DNA of 64,000 nucleotides, taken from contig NZ_QGGV01000009.1 in assembly GCF_003148765.1 (NCBI RefSeq), positions 121,817 through 185,816 of the forward strand, in the 5' to 3' direction. Below the pieces are notes generated by a model. It had not been told where the DNA came from, searched no databases, and saw only the letters and a list, made by a program, of their open reading frames with translations. Positions 21,071 through 30,400 of the stretch are shown here, in pieces. The stretch is from Silicimonas algicola (lineage in GTDB: Bacteria; Pseudomonadota; Alphaproteobacteria; Rhodobacterales; Rhodobacteraceae). The stretch's first letter is position 1. The number at the start of each line of letters is the position of its first letter. Made by a program: the position numbers and the translations under genes.

Positions 21071-21721
21071 ATGAAGAACGCCCGCCCGCTGCCCAGCTAC
21101 CTGGTCCAGAGATACCAGGGCTGGAAGGCCACGACCTTTGCAGAAAACCACATCTGGTATCGCCGGCTTGCCGAGGACGGGCAGCGCCCCCGCGCGATGA
21201 TCGTGTCCTGCTGCGACAGCCGGGTCCACGTCACCTCGATCTTCGGCGCGGACTCGGGCGAATTCTTCATTCACCGCAACATTGCCAACCTGATCCCGCC
21301 CTACAAGCCGGACGGCGATCTCCACGGCACCTCGGCGGCGGTCGAATACGCCGTGACCGCGCTCAAGGTCGCGCACCTCATCGTCATCGGCCACTCCCAG
21401 TGCGGCGGCGTCGCGGGCTGTCACGCGATGTGTTCAGGAAAGGCGCCGGAACTCGAAGAGAAGTCCAGCTTCGTCGGACGGTGGATGGACCTTCTTCGGC
21501 CTGGCTACGAGAAGGTCGCCGACATGACCGACGATGCCCAGGCGATCCGCACGCTCGAGCACGAGGCCGTCAAGATCTCGCTGTCCAACCTGATGACCTT
21601 TCCGTTCGTTCGCGAGAAGGTCGAGGCGGACGAGATGACGCTCCACGGCCTGTGGACCGACATCGGCGAGGGCGGCCTGTCGCAGTACATCCCCGAGATC
21701 GACGCCTTCGAACCGATCTAG
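21071..21721 (+). CDS. can: Beta-class carbonic anhydrase
   Basis: 216 aa. It interconverts CO2 and bicarbonate in the cytoplasm. Zinc ligands are the Cys in SCCDSRVHV with its Asp-Arg dyad, and the His and Cys in IGHSQCGGVAG. FIHRNIANLIP is also typical of the family. Its length and motif spacing are normal. It is convergent with a 51-aa orphan whose stop overlaps its own end. Confidence 0.95.
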   Translation: MKNARPLPSYLVQRYQGWKATTFAENHIWYRRLAEDGQRPRAMIVSCCDSRVHVTSIFGADSGEFFIHRNIANLIPPYKPDGDLHGTSAAVEYAVTALKVAHLIVIGHSQCGGVAGCHAMCSGKAPELEEKSSFVGRWMDLLRPGYEKVADMTDDAQAIRTLEHEAVKISLSNLMTFPFVREKVEADEMTLHGLWTDIGEGGLSQYIPEIDAFEPI

Positions 21722-21873
21722 ACGGACCGGCTGCTGCGGACCGAACTGAACACGGGCTTGGCGTTCTGCGGCAGCACCGTCTTCGCCAGGGCCTTGCCCG
21801 ACGTCTTCAGAAGCTTGTTGTGGTCGGCGATGCGGCGTCGGGCCTTGGCGATCTCGGTCAGTTGCAGGGGCAT
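21718..21873 (-). CDS. 51-aa basic small protein, unknown
   Basis: 51 aa, MPLQLTEIAKARRRIADHNKLLK at the start, with AGGA 6 nt upstream of the ATG. It is Lys/Arg-rich and predicted helical, with no signal or membrane segment. It follows the 72-aa gene on the same strand after 32 nt. Whether it is expressed is uncertain. Confidence 0.5.
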   Translation of the reverse strand: MPLQLTEIAKARRRIADHNKLLKTSGKALAKTVLPQNAKPVFSSVRSSRSV

Positions 21874-21905
21874 CGTGTGTCCTGGGGTGAGTGTGGGGCG
21901 CGGAC

Positions 21906-22124
21906 TCATGTCCGGGCCGCGTAGCAGAAGAACCCGCTGACCGTCTGCCGCTCCCGCCCCCCGGCGCGGCGCAAGGTCAGGGGAATCACGCGGCCCCTGA
22001 TGTCGCAGGGCAGGGCCGGTGGCCGAAACTCGATCAGGCGCGACGACAGCGGGTCCGCCGACAACCACCGGCGTCCGTCGTCCCCAAGGGGTCTGGGCGC
22101 GCGGTCGGTCTGGTCCGGAGACAT
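21906..22124 (-). CDS. 72-aa hypothetical protein
   Basis: 72 aa from the ATG at 22124 with AGAGG 9 nt upstream; an in-frame ATG 60 nt further upstream has weaker support. The middle (SSRLIEFRPPALPCDIRGRVIPL) looks beta-rich, and the C-terminal VSGFFCYAART ends at TGA. No family was recognised. The gap 22125-22400 up to asd shows no clear gene. Confidence 0.5.
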   Translation of the reverse strand: MSPDQTDRAPRPLGDDGRRWLSADPLSSRLIEFRPPALPCDIRGRVIPLTLRRAGGRERQTVSGFFCYAART

Positions 22125-22400
22125 CGGCGTAATCCTCTCGTCCTCCTGCAAGAACTTCAGGCAATCGGCCGATTGAGGCAGCAATCGTCACGGATTGCGG
22201 CAGCTTTGTGGCGGCCGGGCGCGGCGGGACCGCCCCGGCTGCTCTCTAGGACAAATTGGTTAATGATCCGAACCGCATCGGCGAAATAGCCGACCCTGCG
22301 TCAACCTGCGCGGGAAATTTTCATCCCCGCGCCCGCCGATTTCCACCCCGGCGACAATCCTGCCCGGCGCACGGGGACCGTCTCCGATCCCCGGAAAGGC

Positions 22401-23423
22401 TCAGCCCTTCTTCAGCATCCGATTCCCCAGAAGCTCGGCGATCTGCACCGCGTTCAGCGCCGCCCCCTTCCGCAGGTTGTCCGACACCACCCAGATGTTC
22501 AGCCCGTTGTCGATCGTCGAATCCTGGCGGATCCGGCTCACGAAGGTCGCGAAGTCGCCGACGCACTCGATCGGCGTCACGTAGCCCCCGTCCTCGCGCT
22601 TGTCGACGACGAGGATGCCCGGAGACACCCGCAGGATGTCGCGCGCCTCGTCCTCGTCCAGGAACTCCTCGGTCTCGATGTTGATCGCCTCGGAATGCCC
22701 CACGAAGACCGGCACCCGCACGCAGGTCGCCGTCACCTTGATCTTGGTGTCGAGGATCTTCTTCGTCTCGGCCACCATCTTCCACTCTTCCTTCGTCTCG
22801 CCGGAATCGAGGAAGACGTCGATGTGCGGGATCACGTTGAACGCGATCTGCTTGGTGAACTTGGACGGACCCACGTGCGACGTCGGGTTGTAGATCGCCT
22901 TCGTCTGGTCCCACAGCTCGTCGATGCCGGCCTTCCCCGCGCCCGAGACCGACTGGTAGGTCGACACGACCACCCGCTTGATCCGCGCCCGGTCGTGCAG
23001 CGGCTTCAGCGCCACCACCATCTGAGCGGTCGAGCAGTTGGGGTTCGCGATGATGTTCCGCTTGGCATAGCCCTCGATCGCCTCGGGGTTCACCTCGGGC
23101 ACGATCAGCGGCACGTCGCGGTCGTAGCGGTAGAGCGACGAGTTGTCGATCACCACGCAGCCCGCCTTCGCCGCCTTGGGCCCGTACTCCTTCGCGGCCT
23201 CCGAGCCGATGGCGAAGAGGGCGATGTCCCAGCCGGTGAAGTCGAAGGTGGCGAGGTCCTTGGTCTTGAGCGTCCTGTCGCCATAGCTGACCTCGCTGCC
23301 GAGGGATTTGCGGCTCGCGAGAGCCACCACCTCGTCGGCGGGAAACTGGCGCTCGGCCAGGATGTTCAGCATTTCACGGCCCACGTTCCCCGTGGCGCCG
23401 GCGACAACGACGCGATAGCCCAC
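22401..23423 (-). CDS. asd: Aspartate-semialdehyde dehydrogenase
   Basis: 340 aa from a GTG at 23423 with AGGAG 6 nt upstream. It makes aspartate semialdehyde for lysine, threonine, methionine and cell-wall diaminopimelate. VVAGATGNVGREML is the NADP-binding loop, NIIANPNCSTAQM holds the catalytic Cys, and VFVGHSEAINIETE carries the conserved His region. It shares the diaminopimelate route with dapD about 9 kb away. Downstream on the plus-strand left is the AT-rich defence-like pair, in the same direction and upstream of this gene. Confidence 0.96.
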   Translation of the reverse strand: MGYRVVVAGATGNVGREMLNILAERQFPADEVVALASRKSLGSEVSYGDRTLKTKDLATFDFTGWDIALFAIGSEAAKEYGPKAAKAGCVVIDNSSLYRYDRDVPLIVPEVNPEAIEGYAKRNIIANPNCSTAQMVVALKPLHDRARIKRVVVSTYQSVSGAGKAGIDELWDQTKAIYNPTSHVGPSKFTKQIAFNVIPHIDVFLDSGETKEEWKMVAETKKILDTKIKVTATCVRVPVFVGHSEAINIETEEFLDEDEARDILRVSPGILVVDKREDGGYVTPIECVGDFATFVSRIRQDSTIDNGLNIWVVSDNLRKGAALNAVQIAELLGNRMLKKG

Positions 23424-23493
23424 GTGCTTCTCCTGCGGTTGGGTCGGGCGCGTATAGCGTGAGGGGGAGGGGAGGGGAAGTCGCTTCTTAAGG

Positions 23494-24093
23494 CTACACT
23501 GCCAAGCGTTCGATCTCTTTGCAGAGCTTTTGGAAAGACCTACAAGCAACGCCGACGTTGTCCAAGTTAATTATTGCCGAGAATTTCTCCTGTTCGATCG
23601 TTTCAGAATAGCTTGCCTCCGGCACCATAACGTGTCTCTCAAAGTGTCCCTTCGCGTCCCTTACTGTTTCAGCATTTTGGTGATTCTGAGCGTTGTTGAG
23701 GATCAGTTTATGGTGCCGCAAATCCTCCGCACAACAGATGAACCACGCTTCATACTCACGATTGGCGGCGACGAAAGCGACGGGAACATCAATGCCAATC
23801 TCTTCAATGTAGATTTGAAATTTATCTTGTAGATCTTTGGGACAGTCGTCATCGGCATCTAAAAGAATTATGATTCCACCCCTGCCAGCCCCGTCTAACA
23901 CCTTGCCACGACCCAAGCGAACTGCTTTTGATAGCTCCTCGCCGAAAAGAGCAATTCGTGACCTTGCCATTCGGTAGGGAGCTTCGACCAAAAAATCAAA
24001 GATCCCCAAGCGTTCGTACAATATTCGCCGAACCAGAACCGGTAGAGCCCGTTCTTCCCCGTGGCCCTCGACTATAAGAAAGATCTTTCCCAT
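23494..24093 (-). CDS. DUF4276 (TOPRIM-like) protein of a two-gene ATPase module
   Basis: 199 aa. IFLIVEGHGEERALP near the N-terminus and IILLDADDDCPKDL followed by REYEAWFICCAEDL match DUF4276, a family with TOPRIM-like acidic motifs (a Glu, then D-A-D). TOPRIM domains act as nucleases in OLD, Gabija and PARIS-type phage defence. It starts 3 nt after the stop of the AAA ATPase gene on the same strand, so the two are translationally coupled. The base composition is much more AT-rich than asd, consistent with recent transfer. Nuclease activity is inferred. Confidence 0.8.
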   Translation of the reverse strand: MGKIFLIVEGHGEERALPVLVRRILYERLGIFDFLVEAPYRMARSRIALFGEELSKAVRLGRGKVLDGAGRGGIIILLDADDDCPKDLQDKFQIYIEEIGIDVPVAFVAANREYEAWFICCAEDLRHHKLILNNAQNHQNAETVRDAKGHFERHVMVPEASYSETIEQEKFSAIINLDNVGVACRSFQKLCKEIERLAV

Positions 24094-24096
24094 TCT

Positions 24097-25296
24097 TTAG
24101 CTCGAGAACAAGTCTGACTGCTTGAGCATTCTATCTGAGGCGTTCTCAGGGGAGAGCTGATTGGTCCGCAATAGTTCTCCTGCAGTTAAAAGACTTTTCC
24201 GCATAGCCTCCCTGGAGGCGCTGTCAGCATTACCAATCCAAGACTCGTTTCTTTCGCTAGTAACAATAAACAAGTTCTCTTCGTCTATGCCTTCGTGATC
24301 CAGAAGCTCAGGGCTATGGGTCGTCAGTAATATCTGCCTACTCTTCGAGGCTTCAATAATAGCGTCCATTAACACTGCTGCTGCGCCCGGATGAATTGTA
24401 CCTTCCGGTTCCTCGACGCCAATAAAGGGCGTCTGCCCTTCAGCGAGCACCTCCCTATGGAAAAGTGCAGTCAAAACGCCAAGAGACCTAAGGGTGCCAT
24501 TGGACATATTTAGTGCATCAAACTTCCACGGGTGCTTGCTATTTTGAACGAATTGCTGAAACTGTATAGTCTCCGTGGGTCCCAAAGATTTCGGTTGAAC
24601 GCCAACAACGCTACTCACAATTTTTTGAAGGTATTCACCGATTCTATCGTATGTTTCTGAAGATGAATCTGACAATCGCCTGAAAACAGAGGCTAAGTTC
24701 TGGCCTGACGGCGACAAAACGTCTCCCGCTTCGTGAGGCTGCGGATATCGAAAATCCTCAGGATTAATGTCATAGATTGAGATGCCAGCGAGGGCATCAA
24801 AAAGCAAATCGAAGGGTCGAAGGCCAGAAACGCTGGTGAGAAAAAGTCTATCAGGTCGGACATCAGGTTTGGCGCCTGAGATTGTAAACTTGTTCAAATC
24901 TCCTCGTTTAATCTCATACTCCGCGACGCCGATGCCGTCGCTTTCCGAAATCGCGGCTCTCTCCCTACTCACTTCAAAGCGGCCGCCTGGAGTTGCTGAT
25001 ATTTCAAACGCAAAGAATGCGTTTAGCCCACCGCTCAAATTAACAGAAAACGACATGCCGAAATTGTTCGGATGCCCTTCAGATCGCCTTCGAACTGCAC
25101 CGAGTCCGCCACGGTTTCGTATTGCTGTTTCCAAAGTTGAGTTGCAGGCATCGGATACAAATGAAAACGAGTCCAGGAAATTGCTTTTGCCCGCGCCGTT
25201 TACTCCAACTAACGCACACAGATCTGTTAGGCGAACATCACAACTGGCTATACTCTTGAAATTTCGCAGTCTGACTCTATTAATCAAAATGCCCAT
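24097..25296 (-). CDS. ABC/AAA-type ATPase (OLD/AriA-like), partner of DUF4276 protein
   Basis: 399 aa from the second of two adjacent ATGs (25299, 25296), with GGGAG 4-7 nt upstream. The N-terminus INRVRLRNFKSIASCDVRL leads into Walker A GVNGAGKSN. GTLRSLGVL is in the signature region, IGVEEPEGTIHPGAA forms Walker B, and LLTTHSPELLD is the H-loop. This is the split-ATPase layout of the RecF/OLD superfamily without a fused TOPRIM; the TOPRIM-like domain is the next gene. It probably senses infection and licenses the partner. It belongs to the AT-rich island. Confidence 0.85.
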   Translation of the reverse strand: MGILINRVRLRNFKSIASCDVRLTDLCALVGVNGAGKSNFLDSFSFVSDACNSTLETAIRNRGGLGAVRRRSEGHPNNFGMSFSVNLSGGLNAFFAFEISATPGGRFEVSRERAAISESDGIGVAEYEIKRGDLNKFTISGAKPDVRPDRLFLTSVSGLRPFDLLFDALAGISIYDINPEDFRYPQPHEAGDVLSPSGQNLASVFRRLSDSSSETYDRIGEYLQKIVSSVVGVQPKSLGPTETIQFQQFVQNSKHPWKFDALNMSNGTLRSLGVLTALFHREVLAEGQTPFIGVEEPEGTIHPGAAAVLMDAIIEASKSRQILLTTHSPELLDHEGIDEENLFIVTSERNESWIGNADSASREAMRKSLLTAGELLRTNQLSPENASDRMLKQSDLFSS

Positions 25297-25380
25297 CATT
25301 GCACTCCCGACGCCGAGCGACATTAGTGAAAATGCATGGAGAAGCAAGTGTGTGATTGGATTCTCGACGCCCCCACCCCC

Positions 25381-25848
25381 CTAAGCCTTCCCCGCCTTCG
25401 CGTCCCTCACCCCCTCCTCATAGGCCTCGTGCGCCCTCAGCCACTCGTAGTGCTTCTCCAGCCGCCCCGTCGGGTCCTCGCGGCGGCGCTCCTCGAGGGT
25501 GCGCATCATGTAGTCGGCCATGTCCCGCTGCGACTGGACCTTCTGCGAGATCTTCAGTTGCAGCCACAGCTCCAGGATCCGGTTGATCCGCGCCTGGTAG
25601 CCCTTGCCCATGCTCCTGAACATCCGCACCACCGTCCGGTCGAGGTAGAGCGTCACCTTCTCCTTCGGCCCCTCGACGTCGAGGTCCAGCTCCAGCGTCT
25701 CCCAGGCCTCGGGCACCTCGTCGCGGGCGAACTCGGCGATGCCGCGCGCGCTCTCCATCGACTGGATGAAGGCCAGCTTGTACAGCCGCTCGGTCGCCAG
25801 CCGTTTCGTCTTGGGGCCCTTCGTGGCCATCCATGTGGTCGTCTCCAT
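25381..25848 (-). CDS. BrnA-antitoxin-like protein without a BrnT partner
   Basis: 155 aa with GAGGAG 7 nt upstream of the [37 protein letters not shown] resembles the ribbon-helix-helix DNA-binding segment of BrnA antitoxins (cited in pieces: [28 protein letters not shown]). The protein is longer than typical BrnA, with charged extensions at both ends. No BrnT-like toxin frame is adjacent on either side. It may be a free-standing regulator. Codon use matches the chromosome, unlike the island next to it. Confidence 0.7.
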   Translation of the reverse strand: METTTWMATKGPKTKRLATERLYKLAFIQSMESARGIAEFARDEVPEAWETLELDLDVEGPKEKVTLYLDRTVVRMFRSMGKGYQARINRILELWLQLKISQKVQSQRDMADYMMRTLEERRREDPTGRLEKHYEWLRAHEAYEEGVRDAKAGKA

Positions 25849-25935
25849 CGCGGGTCTCCTCGTCGTGTCAGGGGGCAGGATCGCCGCGTCGGGTTAACGC
25901 CGCGCGATGTCGCCGCGCGCGCCCCGATCCGGCAC

Positions 25936-25968
25936 CGACGCGATACCGACGTGATACCGACGCGATAC
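25936..25968. repeat. Three tandem copies of an 11-bp unit upstream of rppH
   Basis: CGACGCGATAC, CGACGTGATAC and CGACGCGATAC run head to tail and are followed by CGATAG, 45 bp before the rppH start. The 11-bp period is close to one helical turn. It could be a binding-site array or simple slippage. Confidence 0.7.
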
Positions 25969-26012
25969 CGATAGCCGTTTTCCCCCCTCCCGAACCCCTG
26001 TATCACTCCCCC

Positions 26013-26480
26013 ATGACCGCCGATCTCCCCTACCGCCCCTGCGTGGGCGTCGTCCTCGCCGACGCGAAAGGCCGCGTTTTCGTGGGCGAACGCGCCGACA
26101 CGCCGGGTGCCTGGCAGATGCCCCAGGGCGGGATAGATCAGGGCGAAACCGTTGAAATTGCAGGACTTCGTGAGCTGGAGGAAGAGACGGGAGTGGCCCC
26201 CGCGCTGGTCGAAGTCGAGGCCGAGACCCCCGTCTGGATCCGCTACGACCTGCCGCCCGAGTTGCTCGGCAAGGTCTGGAAGGGCCGCTACAGGGGTCAG
26301 GAGCAGAAGTGGATTCTCCTGCGTTTCCAAGGGGTTGACGCCGACATCGACATCACCCGCCACCACCGCGAGTTCGCCCGCTGGCGCTGGTCCACCCCCG
26401 ACGAAGTCCTTGAAAACATTGTCCCCTTCAAGCGCGACGTCTACCGGCAGGTTCTCGCCGCCTTCCGTGATCGGCTCTGA
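26013..26480 (+). CDS. rppH: RNA pyrophosphohydrolase
   Basis: 155 aa. It removes pyrophosphate from 5'-triphosphate mRNA ends, starting decay. [22 protein letters not shown] and [12 protein letters not shown] begin the domain, and the Nudix box GX5EX7REUXEEXGU is complete (about residues 37-59). [10 protein letters not shown] and EFARWRW are typical of RppH/NudH. The start is the only ATG in a suitable place. Confidence 0.95.
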   Translation: MTADLPYRPCVGVVLADAKGRVFVGERADTPGAWQMPQGGIDQGETVEIAGLRELEEETGVAPALVEVEAETPVWIRYDLPPELLGKVWKGRYRGQEQKWILLRFQGVDADIDITRHHREFARWRWSTPDEVLENIVPFKRDVYRQVLAAFRDRL

Positions 26481-26548
26481 AAACCCTTGAAACACAGGGA
26501 CTTGAGCCCTATCTGACCCCCGTGCGGGGAGACATGAAAGGACACATG

Positions 26549-27019
26549 ATGCTCCGGATCGCCACCCTTTTCGCCCTCGCCGCCACCCCCGTCTCGGCCC
26601 TCTCCTGCCTCCCCCCGGACCCCGTGAGGATGTACGAAGCCGCCCGCGATTCCGACGAAACTTTCGTTATATTCAAGGGGCATAGCGTCGGCACCGCCCA
26701 GATCCGCCTGCCGCCCCGCAACGTCCCCGACGCCAGCGCGATCAGCCGGATCCGCATCGAAGGCGCCTCCCTCGGCCCCACCGGTTTCTCCGATCCCGTC
26801 GAGGCCCAGGTCTCCCTCGTCCTCGACTGCACCAACATCTGGTGCGCCGACCCCCCAGATCTCTCCGGCGAGTTCCTCGCCGCCGTCCAGGCCACCTCCC
26901 AAGGCCCCGTCATCACCGTAAGTCCTTGCGCCGACAATGTTTTGCCCGCAACCGAAGACGGCGTCGCCCGCCTTCTGGCGTGCCACGCAACAGGCGACTG
27001 CCGCGCCCCTCTGCCCTGA
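26549..27019 (+). CDS. Exported Cys-containing protein, unknown
   Basis: 156 aa from 26549; ATGs at 26534 and 26546 are alternatives. AAGGA lies 6 nt before 26549. A signal peptide (MLRIATLFALAATPVSALS) is followed by five to six Cys, including CLPPDPVRMYEAA, DCTNIWCADP and CHATGDCRAP. The paired Cys suggest disulfides in the periplasm. ESDETFVIFKGHS-like text (SDETFVIFKG) recalls secreted OB-fold proteins, but no family is assigned. The gap 27020-27382 contains no gene that I can support. Confidence 0.7.
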   Translation: MLRIATLFALAATPVSALSCLPPDPVRMYEAARDSDETFVIFKGHSVGTAQIRLPPRNVPDASAISRIRIEGASLGPTGFSDPVEAQVSLVLDCTNIWCADPPDLSGEFLAAVQATSQGPVITVSPCADNVLPATEDGVARLLACHATGDCRAPLP

Positions 27020-27382
27020 TGTGTCCTGTGTTCCTTCTGAGGGAAGAGACGCCCGCGGGGTCCGGTCAGAACCATGGGGACGAGGATTAGGTTTTCCTCC
27101 CGACCCCGCGAACGTGCACCCTTAACCACCCTCACTCATCACACCCACCCTCACGCTTTCGCGTCACTGGTTACCTCGCCTCCACGGGCTGTCACAGACC
27201 TGCAATTGGCCACCCGTCGGCGTTGAAATACGATCTCAAATCAAGGTCTTCACTTGCGACCCACGAACACCCTGCGCCCTGGTTGCCGTTGGGTCAATCG
27301 GGGGTCCCCGGCCTTGCGTGAGCCTATCGTGAAACTGTTGGGGTGCCCGTGAAGGGATGCCGTGAAGGCGAACTGGCAATGA

Positions 27383-27397
27383 GAACAAAACATGAAT
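27383..27397 (+). promoter_or_regulatory. LexA-box-like site (GAAC-N7-GAAT) upstream of dnaE2
   Basis: GAACAAAACATGAAT differs at one position from the alphaproteobacterial SOS box GAAC-N7-GAAC. It ends 67 bp before the dnaE2 ATG. dnaE2 is SOS-controlled in many alphaproteobacteria, so LexA repression is likely. Confidence 0.6.
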
Positions 27398-27464
27398 ATC
27401 ATCCCCGCATGACATGGATTCGCCTTTTGCCGCCTCTCTTGCGACCCGGGTGCGAGGGACTCGG

Positions 27465-30400
27465 ATGAGCTTTGCCGAACTCTCCGCGACGTCAAACTTC
27501 ACCTTCCTGACAGGGGCCTCCCACCCCGAGGAGTACGTCGACCGCGCCGCGCTTCTCGGCCTGTCGGCCATCGCCATCGCGGACGAGAACTCGGTCGCGG
27601 GGATCGTGCGCGCGCATGCACGGGTGAAGGAGATCGCGCGCCAGGTGCGCGAGCGGCAGGAGGCCGCCCTGATCGGTCCCCCGGTTCCCGTCACGGCTTG
27701 GGAGGTCAAGCAGCAGGTCTACGAAAGCTATCCGGGCGGCAAGGCCCGGCAAAAGCACGGCACCCTCTCGTCGGTCGAGACGACCGAGCCGGGCACGCCC
27801 GTCGCAGGGTTCGAGACGCGGGTGGCGCCTCCTCCTCCGCTCGACGCCTCGGCGGCGATCCTGAATGTGCCGCGTCTCGTGCCCGGCGCGCGGATCGTGC
27901 TCGAGACAAGGTTCTCGGTCACCGCGCTGCCGAAGGATCGCGCGGGCTGGGGAAGGCTCTGCCGGCTGATCTCGCGCGGGCGACTGCGGGCCGAGAAGGG
28001 ATCATGCGTCCTGCGCCTCGACGATCTTGTGGAATTCGGCGAGGGGCTGGCGCTTCTGATCCACCCGCCGGGCCGAGACGGGCGCAAGGGATGGCGCGAC
28101 CAGGTGCGGCGACTGGCGCGGGCCTTTCCCGGTGACTGCCACCTTATCCTCTCGCCCCGCTACGACGGGCAGGACGCCGAGAGGTTCGACAAGCTGGCGT
28201 CGCTGGCGGATGGCCTTGGCCTGCCAACCGTCGCCTCGGCCTGGCCGATCATGCACCACGGCGCGCGTCGCCGTCTCGCCGATGTGCTGACCGCCGTCCG
28301 GACGGGCGTGAAAGTCGACCAACTCGGTCGGTCCGCGCTGGCCAACGCCGAGCAGAGGCTGCGGACCGAGGACGAGATGCGCCGCTTTCTCGGTTCCCAT
28401 GCCGAGGCAGTCGATCGTGCCGCAGCCCTGGCCGAGAGCCTGACCTTCTCGCTGGACGAGCTGCGCTATGAGTATCCCTCCGAGGTCTCCGACGGCGAGA
28501 CTGCCCCGGACCGCCTGCGCCGCCTGTCGATGAAGGGGCTGAAATGGCGCTATCCCTCGGGCGCGCCGGATCATGTCCGCAAGCTTCTTGAGCACGAGCT
28601 GACGCTGATCGCCAAGCTGCGCTACGAGCCCTACTTTCTCACCGTCCACGACATCGTCGACTTTGCCCGTTCGCGCGGCATCCTCTGTCAGGGCAGGGGC
28701 TCGGCGGCGAACTCGGTCGTGTGCTATTGCCTCGGCGTCACTTCGGTCTCGCCCGAGATCGGCACGATGGTCTTCGAGCGCTTCGTGTCGGAAGCCCGCG
28801 ACGAACCGCCAGACATCGACGTCGACTTCGAGCACGAGCGGCGCGAAGAGGTGATCCAGCACATCTACGAACGCTACGGCCGCCACCGCGCCGGACTCTG
28901 CGCGACGGTCATCCATTATCGCGGCAAGCGCGCGATCCGCGAAGTGGGCAAGGTCATGGGGCTGACCGAGGACACGATCAGCGCCATCTCCTCTCAACTC
29001 TGGGGCTTCTTCGACACCAGCGGAATGGCGGACAAGCAACTGCGCGAGATCGGGCTCGACCCGACCGACAGGCGGCTGGCGCAGACCCTCGACCTGATCT
29101 TCCAGATCCAGGGGTTTCCCCGGCACCTGTCGCAGCACGTCGGCGGCTTCGTCATCACGGAAGGACGGCTGGACGAACTGGTGCCCATCGAAAACGCGAC
29201 GATGGAAGACCGCACCGTCATTTGCTGGGACAAGGACGACATCGACGCGCTTGGCATCCTGAAGGTCGATGTATTGGCGCTTGGAATGCTGTCCTGCATC
29301 CGCAAGGCGTTCGACCTGATCCGCGGGCACCACCAGGCAGACTGGACGCTGGCGACGCTCCCGCCCGAGGACCCGGACGTCTACGACATGCTGTGCCGGG
29401 CGGACTCGCTGGGCGTGTTTCAGGTCGAGAGCCGGGCGCAGATGAACTTCCTGCCCCGGATGCGGCCGCGGACCTTCTACGATCTGGTGATAGAGGTGGC
29501 GATCATCCGGCCCGGTCCGATCCAGGGCGACATGGTGCATCCCTATCTCCGCCGCAGGAGGGGAGAGGAGAAGGTCGAGTTTCCCTCGGATGAGCTTGGC
29601 CGCGTCCTGGGCAAGACCCTGGGCGTGCCGCTGTTCCAGGAGCAGGCGATGCAGATCGCCATCGTGGGCGCGGGCTTCACCCCGGAAGAGGCCGATCGCC
29701 TGCGCCGGGCGCTGGCGACCTTCAAGAAGCACGGCAACGTATCCGAGTTCCGGACCCGCTTCCTGAAGGGGATGCGCGCGAACGGATACGAGGACGACTT
29801 CGCCGAGCGCTGCTTCAGCCAGATCGAGGGCTTTGGCAGCTACGGTTTTCCCGAAAGCCACGCCGCCAGCTTCGCGCTTCTCGTCTATGCCTCCTCCTGG
29901 CTCAAGCACCATCACCCCGGCATTTTCGCCTGCGCGCTCCTGAACTCACAGCCCATGGGATTCTACGCACCGGCCCAGATCGTCCGCGACGCCCGTGAGC
30001 ACGGCGTCGAGGTCAGGCCTCCCTGCATCAACGCCTCGACTTGGGACAGCGCGATGGAGCCGGACCGGAAGGGGGGCCTCGCCCTGCGGCTGGGGTTCCG
30101 TCAGATCAAGGCGCTGCGTGAGGAGGATGCCTCCTGGATCGTCGCCGCGCGCGGCAACGGCTATACCTCGGTCGAGGACGTCTGGCGCCGGGCCGGGGCC
30201 GATCCCAAGTCGCTGCGCGTGCTGGCCGAGGCCGATGTCTTCGCCTCGCTTGGCCTAAACCGCCGTCAGGCGCTCTGGTCTGCTGCCGCGCTTGCTTCCG
30301 AGAAGCCGCTCCCGCTGTTCGCCGGGGACCTGGACGGAGAGGGGATCGTCGAGGCGCTGGCGGACCTGCCTGCCATGACCATGGGCGAGGAGGTGGTCGA

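Noticed and set aside
23462..25380. Flanking direct repeats marking insertion of the AT-rich island
   Set aside because: G-rich and C-rich tracts occur at the two edges but do not match as direct or inverted repeats.
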